40,805 bases of DNA from Christiangramia sp. (GCF_029937855.1 NZ_JAPYPC010000014.1:46098-86902), one strand, 5' to 3'. Positions 1 through 8,767 are shown, counted from the stretch's first letter. The notes: a model not told the origin generated them from the letters alone. Translations and numbers: made by a program.

Positions 1-139
1 CATACACACTATCTACCCATTTTTTTTGCTGAAGATAATCTTCTGCAAACAATGGATTTTTAGTCTGTGAAATTCCTGAAAAGGAGATAAGTAAGAAAAA
101 TAAAAATGCGTAAAACCTTTGGGCTTGCTTCAACTTCAT
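1..139 (-). CDS. Exported protein, N-terminal fragment; probable GH3 beta-N-acetylhexosaminidase
   Basis: Only the first 46 codons lie in the window; the gene runs off the left edge. The ATG at 139-137 overlaps the TAA of the upstream gene by one base (TAATG), which indicates translational coupling. The peptide begins with a basic stretch (MKLKQAQR), then a hydrophobic core rich in F and L ending SGISQ, so a Sec signal peptide is clear. The mature start, with LFAEDYL and QKKWVDSVY, resembles the N-terminus of Bacteroidetes family 3 glycoside hydrolases (often fused to a serine beta-lactamase-like domain), which in this region read 'K-x-W-V-D-S-x-Y'. That family match is from memory and rests on about 20 residues; the signal peptide is directly visible. 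Confidence 0.5.
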   Translation of the reverse strand, partial: MKLKQAQRFYAFLFFLLISFSGISQTKNPLFAEDYLQQKKWVDSVY

Positions 140-624
140 TAATTCAGAAAACGTTTATGCCAGCTTTCAGATGCCGGAACTTCCCAGTCTGAAAGGTATT
201 CGGCTTTATTATTTACAAGATTATTAAAAACGATCGTGTTTGGTGACACCGCCTTTTCTTTGGCCATTTTCCTAAAATCGGTAAGGCTTTTATATGCGAC
301 AAATTCTCCCTGCTTATAAGATACATTCATCTTATCTAAAAGATCAACGTTATAATCTTTCTCTAATTGTTGAATAAATTGAACGGAAGCATCTATAGAG
401 CATCCAGAAGCAGCATTTAACTGCTGATCCAGACCTATCGTGATAAAACGCCTGTATTTTATATCGTAAGAAGCTTTTAGATCGGCTCCATGGGCGGTCC
501 ACTTCTCGATGAAGATATCTAACTTATTTGAAATTTCCTGAATTTCTTCTTCTGTAAAAGACCTGTTTGCCTGATAAATCCACACTCGGGAACTATCGGG
601 CAGGCTTTCAAAGGGTACTAACAT
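139..624 (-). CDS. Small conserved flavobacterial protein of unknown function
   Basis: 161 residues, soluble, with no signal peptide or membrane segment. It is recognisable as a conserved Flavobacteriaceae protein that databases often call 'ABC transporter ATPase', but I see no Walker A, Walker B or LSGGQ motif and it is far too short, so that name should not be trusted. Features visible are an acidic helical N-terminus (SFTEEEIQEISNKLD), a central segment around TIGLDQQLNAASGCSIDAS, and a C-terminus ending WHKRFLN. It has its own promoter just upstream (647-677) and overlaps the following exported hydrolase by one base, so the two probably form a transcription unit. Function unknown. Confidence 0.75.
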   Translation of the reverse strand: MLVPFESLPDSSRVWIYQANRSFTEEEIQEISNKLDIFIEKWTAHGADLKASYDIKYRRFITIGLDQQLNAASGCSIDASVQFIQQLEKDYNVDLLDKMNVSYKQGEFVAYKSLTDFRKMAKEKAVSPNTIVFNNLVNNKAEYLSDWEVPASESWHKRFLN

Positions 625-646
625 AAGGGCTAAAATTGAGTTGTTA

Positions 647-677
647 CAAATCTAATTTATTTAGCCTTCAGGTCAAA
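647..677 (-). promoter_or_regulatory. Bacteroidetes-type promoter for the 161-aa gene
   Basis: Read on the minus strand: TTTG at 677-674, 19 nt spacer, then TAGATTTG at 654-647. This matches the Bacteroidetes primary-sigma consensus (TTTG, about 19-20 nt, TAnnTTTG). Transcription would start near 640, about 16 nt before the ATG at 624. Confidence 0.55.
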
Positions 678-710
678 TATAGTACCGGGATTTAACTTTT
701 AGAATTTCAT

Positions 711-1502
711 CTAGAGATCTTCTGCGCTGGCGATCATTTCAGCAACGTCCATTACCGCCACACTGTCTTCTTTCTCCTTGTTTTTCACACCGTCTGTCAT
801 CATCGTATTGCAGAAAGGACAACCCGCAGCAATAATTTCAGGCTTTACTTCTAGTGCCTGCTCCGTTCTTTCAATATTTACATCTTTATTTCCCGGTTCC
901 GGCTCTTTAAACATCTGTCCGCCACCAGCACCGCAACATAGACCGTCTTTTTTGCATTTACGCATCTCCACAAGCTCTACTTCAAGTTTTCTTAATAGAT
1001 CCCGTGGTGCTTCATATTCATTATTTGCACGACCTAAATAGCACGGATCGTGAAATGTGATTTTCTTACCCTTAAATTTCCCGCCTTCAACTTTTAATCT
1101 GCCTTCGTTCAAAAGCGCTTTCAAAAATTGAGTATGGTGCATCACTTCGTAATTCCCACCTAAAGCAGGATATTCATTCTTTATGGTATTAAAACAGTGT
1201 GGACACGCGGTAACCACTTTTTTTATTTCGTATCCATTGAGGACTTCAATGTTAGTGGCTGCCTGCATTTGAAACAGAAATTCATTTCCGGCCCTTTTTG
1301 CAGGGTCACCTGTACAGCTTTCTTCAGTTCCTAAAACAGCAAAATCTACTCCGGCTTTATGAAGTAACTTTACAAAAGCCTTACTGATCTTTTTAGCTCG
1401 ATCATCAAAACTTCCGGAGCAACCAACCCAGAATAAGACTTCGGGCTTTTTACCTTCCGCCATATATTCGGCCATTGTAGGAACCTTTAGTGCTTCTGCC
1501 AT
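711..1502 (-). CDS. (Fe-S)-binding protein with two cysteine-rich CCG domains (HdrB/HdrD-like)
   Basis: 263 residues. It carries the duplicated cysteine-rich (CCG, formerly DUF224) domain of heterodisulfide-reductase subunit B/D, GlpC and LutA proteins. The first copy contains VGCSGSFDDR, ESCTGDPAKRAG and TACPHCFNTIKNEYP; the second contains HDPCYLGR, CCGAGGGQMF and AAGCPFCNTMM. Such domains bind a non-cubane [4Fe-4S] cluster and handle thiol/disulfide or quinone-linked electron transfer. The gene lies 30 bp downstream of a membrane-bound ferredoxin-like protein (1533-2876), and together they look like a split HdrDE- or GlpBC-like membrane oxidoreductase. Genomes of this group often label it 'CoB-CoM heterodisulfide reductase', but flavobacteria have no coenzyme M/B metabolism, so the real electron donor is unknown. 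Confidence 0.85.
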   Translation of the reverse strand: MAEALKVPTMAEYMAEGKKPEVLFWVGCSGSFDDRAKKISKAFVKLLHKAGVDFAVLGTEESCTGDPAKRAGNEFLFQMQAATNIEVLNGYEIKKVVTACPHCFNTIKNEYPALGGNYEVMHHTQFLKALLNEGRLKVEGGKFKGKKITFHDPCYLGRANNEYEAPRDLLRKLEVELVEMRKCKKDGLCCGAGGGQMFKEPEPGNKDVNIERTEQALEVKPEIIAAGCPFCNTMMTDGVKNKEKEDSVAVMDVAEMIASAEDL

Positions 1503-1532
1503 ATTGTTGATCTTTATCTTATTCTTTAATTC

Positions 1533-2876
1533 TTAATTTTTTTCCTGTGCCCAGTTCAAACGATCCATCTGATTATAAGGCCATGGAGCTCCGTTATTTT
1601 CGATATTGGTCATCGCAATGGCCAATTCGTTTGGTGCGGCACTTTCTTCCATTACCAGGTATCTTCTCATATCTACAATGATAGACAGAGGATCTATCCC
1701 TACGGGACAAGCTTCTACACATGCATTACAGGTAGTACAGGCCCATAGTTCTTCTCTTAAAATATAATCATCCAGCAATTTCTTGCCATCATCTTCAAAT
1801 TTCCCATTCTTATTAATGAGTTCTCCTACCTCCTCAACCCTATCGCGGGTATCCATCATAATCTTTCGAGGAGATAGTTTTTTTCCTGTCTGATTAGCAG
1901 GGCATTCAGAGGTACACCGCCCACATTCAGTACAGGTATATGCATTTAATAACTGTACCTGGTTTAGATCAAATATATCTGAAGCTCCAAATTTTTCAGG
2001 TTCGCCTTCGTCTTCCCCTTCAGCCGGAGCCGCAAAAGGATCAGCATTTGGATCCATCATGAGCTCTACTTCTTTTTTAACAGATTCCAGATTATCAAAT
2101 TTTCCCTGTGGTGTTAATTTTGACAAATAAACATTTGGAAAGGCAAGGATAATATGCAGATGTTTGGAATAGTAAAGATAATTTAGGAAAAATAAGATTC
2201 CTAAAATATGTAACCACCAGGCGGTTCTTTCAATAATGATTAATGTTGCATTGCTGAAACCATCCAGCAGCGGCAACAAAAACTGACTCACAGGAAAGCT
2301 TCCCATAATTCCTGCTTCTGAAGCATAGTGATCTGCACCGTTTAATTGCAATTGGTAATCGGCCGCATTCATGGTAAGAAACAGGATCATCAGTACCATT
2401 TCAAAATAAAGGATATAATTGGCATCATTTTTAGGCCATCCCTTTAATTCCCTGGCTAAAAATCTTCGAATATTATTTATATTTCGTCTTATCCAAAAAA
2501 TAACCACTCCTACAAAAACTAATAAGGCGAGTATTTCAAAGCTGGCAATAAGGATATTATAGAAGCCTCCCATAAAAGAGAAAATTCGGTGGGTACCAAA
2601 AATCCCGTCAATAATGATTTCAAGGACTTCAATATTGATGATAATAAAACCAATGTAAACGATAATATGAAGAATTCCTGCAATAGGCCTTTTTACCATT
2701 TTGCTTTGACCCAAGGCTATTCTCGCCATTTTGCCGAAGCGTTCCCCGGGATTATCTGAACGATCAACTTCTTTCCCAAGTTTTATATTTCGAATTACTC
2801 GTCTAATGTTCCTGGCGAAAAAACCAATTCCTGCCACGAGGGCAATTACGAAAAGGATTTGGGCAGCAATTTGCAT
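1533..2876 (-). CDS. Membrane-anchored 4Fe-4S dicluster oxidoreductase subunit
   Basis: 447 residues. The N-terminal 250 residues hold several hydrophobic helices (near residues 4-22, 65-90, 105-130, 155-172 and 215-240), like the cytochrome-b/NarI-type membrane domain of HdrE-like subunits. The C-terminal third holds two ferredoxin motifs, CTECGRCTSECP and CTTCNACVEACP, which would bind two [4Fe-4S] clusters. An acidic, Pro/Ala-rich linker (PFAAPAEGEDEGEPEKFG) joins the halves. It is followed by the CCG-domain protein, so electrons probably pass between membrane quinone or haem, the ferredoxin clusters and the CCG clusters. It is 6 bp downstream of the MlaD-like gene, hence probably co-transcribed. 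The substrate is not evident. Confidence 0.85.
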   Translation of the reverse strand: MQIAAQILFVIALVAGIGFFARNIRRVIRNIKLGKEVDRSDNPGERFGKMARIALGQSKMVKRPIAGILHIIVYIGFIIINIEVLEIIIDGIFGTHRIFSFMGGFYNILIASFEILALLVFVGVVIFWIRRNINNIRRFLARELKGWPKNDANYILYFEMVLMILFLTMNAADYQLQLNGADHYASEAGIMGSFPVSQFLLPLLDGFSNATLIIIERTAWWLHILGILFFLNYLYYSKHLHIILAFPNVYLSKLTPQGKFDNLESVKKEVELMMDPNADPFAAPAEGEDEGEPEKFGASDIFDLNQVQLLNAYTCTECGRCTSECPANQTGKKLSPRKIMMDTRDRVEEVGELINKNGKFEDDGKKLLDDYILREELWACTTCNACVEACPVGIDPLSIIVDMRRYLVMEESAAPNELAIAMTNIENNGAPWPYNQMDRLNWAQEKN

Positions 2877-2882
2877 GGTTGG

Positions 2883-3842
2883 TTATTTTAGAGAATCTTT
2901 CGGCTCGTCATATGGACCCGGATTTTTACCAAATACGGAAAAATGAACATATCGTTTAGGATTCAACTTGATATCCTGTAATAATTCTTCAAGTTGTTTG
3001 GTGGCCCTATCCAGATTATTATAAACGGCGTCATCATTAATAAGTTTCGCAGCAGTTCCTTCTCCATTATTTAGTTTATCTGAAACTGCCTCAAAGTCTG
3101 CAATTACCTTTTCAAGATCGTTGGTGATCTTGTTAATATTCATATTGGTAAGCGTATCTGAAAACTTATTGAAATTGGTAGACATTTCATCAAGATTGGT
3201 AAAAGTCCTGTCCAGTTTTTCAGAATTACCCTGAACCAGCCCCTGTAGTTCGTTAGCGGTTATCTTAAAGGAAGAAACCGTAGCATCAAGATTTTTAAAA
3301 GTACCTCTAATGTTATTTCTGGTAGAATCATCTAAAATTTCTGAAATTGCGGTTAACATGGAATCGGCACTTACGATAGTTCCTTCCAGTTTATTTTGGA
3401 GCGGTGTAAGCCTGTCATTGACCAGCTCCATGATACCTTCCTCCTTATCGCCTGGAAGTGTATCCCCAGATTTCGCCATTCCAACTTTAGCATCATATTC
3501 CGGTACAATGGCTAAAGATTTCCCGCCAATAATACTTCCTCCATATATCTGAGCCCGGCTATTTTTAGAAAATTGAAAATCTTTTTTTATCGTAAAGCTT
3601 ACGATTAGGTCTCCCGAATTATTCAGAAAGTCTATTCCTGTAATCTGCCCAACTTTAAGTCCATTAATAGTGACTTCTGAAGATGGGGATAATCCCTCAA
3701 CATCCTCATAGACTGCATAGAAGGTTCGACTGTTATCCAGCAGATTTTCCCCCTTCAGAAAACTATACCCGAAAATTAAAATAACTATAGCAGTAATAGC
3801 TAATAAGGCAGTCTTGACCTCTCTGGAATATTTCAAAAGCAA
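2883..3842 (-). CDS. MlaD/MCE family lipid-transport protein
   Basis: 319 residues. There is one N-terminal membrane anchor (about residues 10-29, LLAITAIVILIFGYSFL), followed by an MCE domain (about 35-115) with the usual VTINGLKVGQI segment and GGSIIGGKSL. The remaining 200 residues are helical and coiled-coil-like. This is the single-MCE-domain, inner-membrane-anchored type that forms a hexameric lipid-binding ring for Mla-like ABC transporters moving phospholipid between the membranes. The permease and ATPase (MlaE/MlaF) are not adjacent here. A TAAATTTG box at 3869-3862 (minus) lies 20 bp upstream, so it may have its own start site in addition to read-through from the amidase gene. Confidence 0.85.
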   Translation of the reverse strand: MLLKYSREVKTALLAITAIVILIFGYSFLKGENLLDNSRTFYAVYEDVEGLSPSSEVTINGLKVGQITGIDFLNNSGDLIVSFTIKKDFQFSKNSRAQIYGGSIIGGKSLAIVPEYDAKVGMAKSGDTLPGDKEEGIMELVNDRLTPLQNKLEGTIVSADSMLTAISEILDDSTRNNIRGTFKNLDATVSSFKITANELQGLVQGNSEKLDRTFTNLDEMSTNFNKFSDTLTNMNINKITNDLEKVIADFEAVSDKLNNGEGTAAKLINDDAVYNNLDRATKQLEELLQDIKLNPKRYVHFSVFGKNPGPYDEPKDSLK

Positions 3843-3892
3843 TTTTTTTAATGAATACGCACAAATTTAGAAATAAAAATAGAAAAGCCGTT

Positions 3893-5017
3893 CTATTTAA
3901 GCTTAGATTTTAACGCGTCATTAACCGTTATTTTTTGATCATCCTTAAAAGCAACTATATAACTTGTTGAATATCCTTTCTTTATAGCATCCTGATGTAA
4001 CTGCTGTATTTTCAAATAATCAGAGGTTTCTCCATAATAGTACTTGTATAATTTTCCTTCTTTAGCCCGGTCTACGTTATTGAGGCCTTTAAAATTATAG
4101 GGTTTGGGATCTATTTTTTTTGAACCAGCCGCTAACTGAATCCTAAATAACACGTCCTCATAAATTTGAGAAGTTGGTTTGTGGGCTGTTTCATTATTAC
4201 TTAAAGGATGGCTCTTTGCAATACTTTCCAGAAGATTAAGGTTAATAGTATGGCTATATTCTATAATGGCAGCGGTGATCGCCCTGGCCATATCTTCCTG
4301 ACCTCTATTACTGTTCAAATAGGGCCCTTCCTGATTGTTGGTTAAAAAACCTGTTTCTACCAGTACACTGGGCATGTAAGTTTGATGCAAAACTATCAAT
4401 CCCATTTGCTTTACCCCCCTATTCTTTCTTTTAAGATCATTGGTAAACTCTTTTTGTACCATATCTGCCAGGAGGATACTTTGATCCAGGTATTCTTCCT
4501 GCATAATAGTGAGTCCTATAAAAGACTCTGGTGAGTTGGGATCGTAACCTTCATATTTAACCTCGTAGTTCTCTTCCAGGTAGATTACCGAATTTTCCTT
4601 CTTGGCCACTTCAAAATTTGTTTCATTCCTGTTGAGTCCAAGAACAAAAGTTTCGGTTCCCGAAGCCTGTGAATTATGAGAGTTACAATGGACAGATACA
4701 AAAAGATCTGCATTTGCTTCGTTTGCAATCCTTCCTCTTTCAAAAAGTTCTACGAATACATCTGTTTTTCGGGTATAGACAACTTTTACTCCGTCATACT
4801 TTTCCAGGGCTTTTCCTATTTTCAGGATAATACTCAAAGCAATATCCTTTTCTTTAAATCCATTACCCATGTTACCAGGATCCTTACCTCCATGGCCTGC
4901 ATCTAAAACCACTACAAATTCTTCTTTTCCCGGTGGGACTTCTGCGGAAAAACCGGTACTGGAAAGACTGAATAAGATAATTGTGAATACGAAAAGTTTA
5001 AGTAAGTTCGTTCTCAT
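3893..5017 (-). CDS. N-acetylmuramoyl-L-alanine amidase (Amidase_3) with SPOR-like C-terminus
   Basis: 374 residues with an N-terminal signal peptide (LFVFTIILFSLSSTGFSAE). The Amidase_3 zinc-hydrolase domain spans about residues 33-255: DAGHGGKDPG carries the first zinc His, SVHCNSH the second and VETGFLTN the catalytic Glu. It would cleave the bond between MurNAc and the L-Ala of the stem peptide in the periplasm during cell separation. The last 80 residues (FRIQLAAGSKK, then YKYYYGET, then GYSTSYIVAF) resemble a SPOR-type peptidoglycan-binding fold. It is divergent from the lptD gene; a good minus-strand promoter lies at 5134-5164 and implies a 5' leader of about 110 nt. Confidence 0.92.
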   Translation of the reverse strand: MRTNLLKLFVFTIILFSLSSTGFSAEVPPGKEEFVVVLDAGHGGKDPGNMGNGFKEKDIALSIILKIGKALEKYDGVKVVYTRKTDVFVELFERGRIANEANADLFVSVHCNSHNSQASGTETFVLGLNRNETNFEVAKKENSVIYLEENYEVKYEGYDPNSPESFIGLTIMQEEYLDQSILLADMVQKEFTNDLKRKNRGVKQMGLIVLHQTYMPSVLVETGFLTNNQEGPYLNSNRGQEDMARAITAAIIEYSHTINLNLLESIAKSHPLSNNETAHKPTSQIYEDVLFRIQLAAGSKKIDPKPYNFKGLNNVDRAKEGKLYKYYYGETSDYLKIQQLHQDAIKKGYSTSYIVAFKDDQKITVNDALKSKLK

Positions 5018-5098
5018 AAAAAGCTAACGCTTATGTGTGGTGAATATTTTAATTGATATTTTTGCTGCACTCTCAAAACTCAGCTTAAAAAATATATG

Positions 5099-5106
5099 TA
5101 ATTTTG
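5099..5106 (+). promoter_or_regulatory. Possible -7 box for lptD
   Basis: TAATTTTG matches TAnnTTTG, but no TTG is seen at the correct distance upstream, so only half of the consensus is present. If real, transcription starts near 5112, upstream of the proposed TTG start at 5154 and downstream of the longer GTG start at 5037. Confidence 0.3.
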
Positions 5107-5133
5107 AATTTGCAAAAAGCAAGCCAATCTGTA

Positions 5134-5164
5134 CAAAAATAGCACTTAAAGCATTGCAAACAAA
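5134..5164 (-). promoter_or_regulatory. Promoter for the amidase gene
   Basis: On the minus strand: TTTG at 5164-5161, 19 nt spacer, TATTTTTG at 5141-5134. This is a full match to the Bacteroidetes consensus. It lies inside or just at the start of the lptD reading frame, so the two divergent transcripts may overlap at their 5' ends. Confidence 0.5.
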
Positions 5165-7847
5165 TATCCCGAATAGTCTTTTTTGCTTAGTTTTCATGCT
5201 GCTCTTTTCCCACGTTTTATACCCGCAGGAGGTCGAAACTTCATCTATTCCTGTGCCCGCGGAAAAGGATACCATAGCCCCTGCCATAAATGCACAGGAA
5301 ATATCCCAGCAATTGCAATTACAGGATACTGTGAAAACAGACAGCCTTAGAAGACCACAATTTTTAACTGATATTGTTGACTATACCGCTAAAGATTATA
5401 TGAGACTGAGTCCCAAGGAAAATAAAATGTACCTGTATAATGAAGCCAAAATCATTTATGGTGATATGACTATAGAAGCGGGACTCATTATTATTGATAA
5501 TGCGAAGAATGAGGTCTACGCCTATGGAATCCCTGATTCTACAGACACCTATTCACAGGCTCCCATCTTTACTCAGGCTCAACGAACAGTAGAACCCGAC
5601 TCCATTAGATTCAATTTTGACACGCAGAGAGCACTGGTATATAATTCCCGCACCCAGGAATCTGAGTTTAATGTTAAGGGAATGGTGACCAAACGGGAGA
5701 ATGACTCGGTGTATTTTATGAAAAACGTACGTTTTACCACCTCTGAAGATGTAGATGATCCCGATTATTTCTTTTATGCCCGAAGGATAAAATTTGTTCC
5801 GGATAAGAAGATCGTATCCGGTCTGGTAAATATGTATATCGCAGATGTACCCACTCCGCTTGGTTTGCCTTTTGGTTATTTCCCGCTGACAGATGAAGAA
5901 ACTTCAGGTTTCATTATCCCGTCTTTTGGGGACAGTCAATTTGGTTATAATCTACAAAATGGCGGTTATTATTTCGCGATTAGTGATTATGTAGATCTAT
6001 TAACCCTGGGTAGTTATTACACCAATGGTTCTTATACTTTGGAATTTTCTTCTAATTATGCCAACCGATACAAATATAGAGGGAATGCCAGGATACGATA
6101 TGAAAAACTTTTTAATAGCCAGCGTGGGTTTCCAGATTTTAGTGAACGTTCAAGTTATAATATTCAATGGTCCCATAGTCAGGATGCTAAAGCCAATCCA
6201 ACTTCGAGATTTTCAGCCTCTGTAAACCTGGGGAGTAGTGAATATTATCAGGAATCGATAAATCAGGCTAATCAGGGAAATTATTTAAACAACACCTTAA
6301 GTTCCTCGGTTTCATATAGCAAGACCTTTGCAGGAGAACCTCAGGTAAACCTTAGTCTTGCCGCTAGACACTCTCAAAATACAAGGACAGGTGACGTAAA
6401 CCTTAGCCTACCTACCCTACAGTTAAGTATGTCTCGAATTTATCCGTTTGCACCTCAGGGAGGAGCCAAGAATGGAATAATTGAAAATATTAATTTACAA
6501 TACAGTTTAAGAGGAGAAAATCAAATAAATACTGTTGACTCCCTATTTTTCAAACCTGAAATGTTTGATGCTGCCAGGTTGGGCGCTCAACATTCTATTC
6601 CTATTTCTACCAATTTTAAAATCTTTAAATTCTTAAGTGTTAGTACAGGAACCAGTTATGAAGAGACCTGGGTTTCTAAAACCTTCGAAAGGAGCTTTGA
6701 TCCTACTTTAGACGAGGTGGTGATTGACACGATTAGCGGATTTGATTCTTACAGAACCTATAATTTTAATGCGAGTATAGGTACTACCGTATATGGTTTA
6801 AAGAATTTTGGAAAGGATAAGAAAATACAAGCGATTAGACATGTAATGCGTCCTTCTGTAAGTTATAATATTAATCCTGCTTTTGATCAGTTTTATGATT
6901 CGTATGGAGTACCTGATCCTTTAGACGAGAACCAGATAGAACTTGTGGATTATTCAAGATTTGACGGCACACTCTATGGTGCGCCCGGAAGAACTTTTTC
7001 CAGTGCTCTTGGATTTAGCCTCAGTAATACTTTTGAGGCAAAAGTGAGAGATAAGGACAGTACTGCAACAGAACCTAAGAAGATAACGCTCTTAAATAAT
7101 TTTAGCCTTAGTACCAGCTATAATCTTGCCGGGGATTCTCTTAAATTATCCCCTATCTCTGTAAGAGGTTCCATTCCCATTATTCAAAAAAAATTAGATA
7201 TAAATTTTGGTGGTAGCCTGGATCCTTATGCTTTGGATAATAACAATAGAAGGATTGATAAACTGAATATTGAAAACGGAGGGAGTCTTTTCAGGCTTAC
7301 AAGCGGTAGTGTTAATTTTGGATATTCCTTCTCGAATAAAGATTTTGAAGGTAAGAATGAAGAAGATACCGATGAGATGGACAACGAAACTTATAGAAAT
7401 GGAGGTAGGCCAGATGATCTATTTGGCAAAGGAATGGGGCTGGATGGGGATTTATTTGAAGATGAACCATTTGAGGGAGATGAAGAAGAAAATGAAAGTG
7501 AATGGTATAATTACACAATTCCCTGGGATGTTCGACTGGCCTATTCAATGAATTATTCGAACAGAACCAGACAAAGTGAAATTTCAGCTCATTCCATCAT
7601 GTTCAACGGAAATGTAGAGCTTGCCCCTAAATGGCAGGTGGGGGTTAGTTCGGGATACGATATTGTGAACAATGGTGTGACCCCTACGCAGTTTAGATTT
7701 CAGAGAGATTTAGACAGTTTTACGATGAGCTTCAGCTGGGTACCCTTTGGCCCTAGAAGATCCTGGAATTTTTTAATCAGAATTAAATCCAGTATCCTGA
7801 GCGATATTAAATACGATAAACGAAGAGCTCCAGATAGGAGGTTGTAG
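5154..7847 (+). CDS. lptD: LptD-like outer-membrane LPS assembly protein (OstA family)
   Basis: About 897 residues from the proposed TTG start. The N-terminus (LQTNIPNSLFCLVFMLLF, then HVLYPQE) gives a normal signal peptide; the frame stays open to a GTG at 5037, but that extension adds unlike sequence before the signal peptide and contains a promoter-like box, so I prefer 5154. An ATG at 5196 would leave too short a signal. After the signal comes a periplasmic OstA-like domain with repeats such as KMYLYNEAKIIYGDMTIEAG, then PLGLPFGYFPL and a long C-terminal barrel built from aromatic-ended beta strands and ending in DIKYDKRR. It would insert lipopolysaccharide in the outer leaflet. An acidic insert (about 735-790 of the mature-length protein; EEDTDEMD, FEDEPFEGDEEENESE) is a notable loop. 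Confidence 0.85.
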   Translation: MQTNIPNSLFCLVFMLLFSHVLYPQEVETSSIPVPAEKDTIAPAINAQEISQQLQLQDTVKTDSLRRPQFLTDIVDYTAKDYMRLSPKENKMYLYNEAKIIYGDMTIEAGLIIIDNAKNEVYAYGIPDSTDTYSQAPIFTQAQRTVEPDSIRFNFDTQRALVYNSRTQESEFNVKGMVTKRENDSVYFMKNVRFTTSEDVDDPDYFFYARRIKFVPDKKIVSGLVNMYIADVPTPLGLPFGYFPLTDEETSGFIIPSFGDSQFGYNLQNGGYYFAISDYVDLLTLGSYYTNGSYTLEFSSNYANRYKYRGNARIRYEKLFNSQRGFPDFSERSSYNIQWSHSQDAKANPTSRFSASVNLGSSEYYQESINQANQGNYLNNTLSSSVSYSKTFAGEPQVNLSLAARHSQNTRTGDVNLSLPTLQLSMSRIYPFAPQGGAKNGIIENINLQYSLRGENQINTVDSLFFKPEMFDAARLGAQHSIPISTNFKIFKFLSVSTGTSYEETWVSKTFERSFDPTLDEVVIDTISGFDSYRTYNFNASIGTTVYGLKNFGKDKKIQAIRHVMRPSVSYNINPAFDQFYDSYGVPDPLDENQIELVDYSRFDGTLYGAPGRTFSSALGFSLSNTFEAKVRDKDSTATEPKKITLLNNFSLSTSYNLAGDSLKLSPISVRGSIPIIQKKLDINFGGSLDPYALDNNNRRIDKLNIENGGSLFRLTSGSVNFGYSFSNKDFEGKNEEDTDEMDNETYRNGGRPDDLFGKGMGLDGDLFEDEPFEGDEEENESEWYNYTIPWDVRLAYSMNYSNRTRQSEISAHSIMFNGNVELAPKWQVGVSSGYDIVNNGVTPTQFRFQRDLDSFTMSFSWVPFGPRRSWNFLIRIKSSILSDIKYDKRRAPDRRL

Positions 7848-7928
7848 TGAGTTTTGAGTAAATTACTATTTCTTAATAAGAATAAGGACAGAAAAAGTTT
7901 TCTTTAAAAAATTTCTAAATCAATTAAA

Positions 7929-8312
7929 ATGAAAAAAGTTGTAAAAACAGAGAATGCGCCTGCACCTATCGGGCCATATAATCAGGCGATATTGGCGGGG
8001 AATACGCTATACATTTCTGGACAGATCGCATTAGACCCTGGAAGCGGTGAATTAAAAATTGATGATCTTGAAGAGGAGACTGTACTGGTTTTAGAAAATT
8101 TAAAAGCTATTCTAAAAGAAGCCGGGTTAAACCTTAACCATGTAGTAAAAACCTCTATTTTTATTAGTGATATGAATAACTTCGGAAAGATTAATGAGGT
8201 TTATTCCCGTTATTTCAATGCAGATAATGCCCCGGCACGCGAAACTTTAGAAGTAGCAAACCTTCCAAAATTTGTAAATGTGGAGATTAGTGCAATTGCG
8301 GTGAAATTCTAG
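7929..8312 (+). CDS. ridA: RidA family enamine/imine deaminase
   Basis: 127 residues, the usual length. The signature residues are all visible: APAPIGPYNQAI near the N-terminus, YISGQIALDPGSGEL, the conserved VVKTSIFISDMNNF segment and the C-terminal PARETLEVANLPKFVNVEISAIA, in which Arg binds the substrate carboxylate. RidA hydrolyses reactive 2-aminoacrylate and related imines made by PLP enzymes, releasing ammonia and protecting enzymes from damage. It follows lptD after about 80 bp and ends one base before the convergent methylglyoxal synthase gene, so no separate terminator fits between them. Confidence 0.95.
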   Translation: MKKVVKTENAPAPIGPYNQAILAGNTLYISGQIALDPGSGELKIDDLEEETVLVLENLKAILKEAGLNLNHVVKTSIFISDMNNFGKINEVYSRYFNADNAPARETLEVANLPKFVNVEISAIAVKF

Positions 8313-8681
8313 TTAAGCCAAACCTTTAATCAGCAATCTGGCTGTTGCAGGATTGGTTGCTAAAGGAACATTATGCACATCACATAACCGCATTAACATA
8401 AAGATATCTGGCTCATGCGGGTGCTTATCCAACGGATCCCTGAAAAAAATAACCATATCTACCAAGCCTTCAGCAATCCTGGCGGCTATCTGAGCATCAC
8501 CTCCCAAAGGGCCGGAAAGCAACTTTTCTACCTCATACCCTGCAGCCTCAGTTTTGGCTCCTGTGGTTCCAGTGGCAATGATTTTTAATTGTTTAGATTG
8601 AAGTGTCTCGCGGTTCTCATTAAGAAACTGGACCATTTCAGGCTTTTTCCCATCGTGGGCGATAATAGCGATCGTTTTCAT
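8313..8681 (-). CDS. mgsA: Methylglyoxal synthase
   Basis: 122 residues, shorter than E. coli MgsA (152) because the C-terminal tail is missing. Core motifs are intact: IATGTTGAKT (phosphate binding), SGPLGGDAQIAARIAEG with the catalytic Asp62, VIFFRDPLDKHPHEPD with His89, and NVPLATNPATA. The enzyme turns dihydroxyacetone phosphate into methylglyoxal and phosphate, a bypass that relieves sugar-phosphate stress. It lies 86 bp downstream of pfkA on the same strand; the pairing puts the enzyme that feeds triose phosphates next to the overflow valve that drains them. Confidence 0.95.
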   Translation of the reverse strand: MKTIAIIAHDGKKPEMVQFLNENRETLQSKQLKIIATGTTGAKTEAAGYEVEKLLSGPLGGDAQIAARIAEGLVDMVIFFRDPLDKHPHEPDIFMLMRLCDVHNVPLATNPATARLLIKGLA

Positions 8682-8767
8682 CTGTTTTTATTTATTCTTT
8701 TTATTGTCCCGATGCAATTCGTAAATTTTTATATATGTAGATATCGGAAATTTTGGTTCCTATCCTA

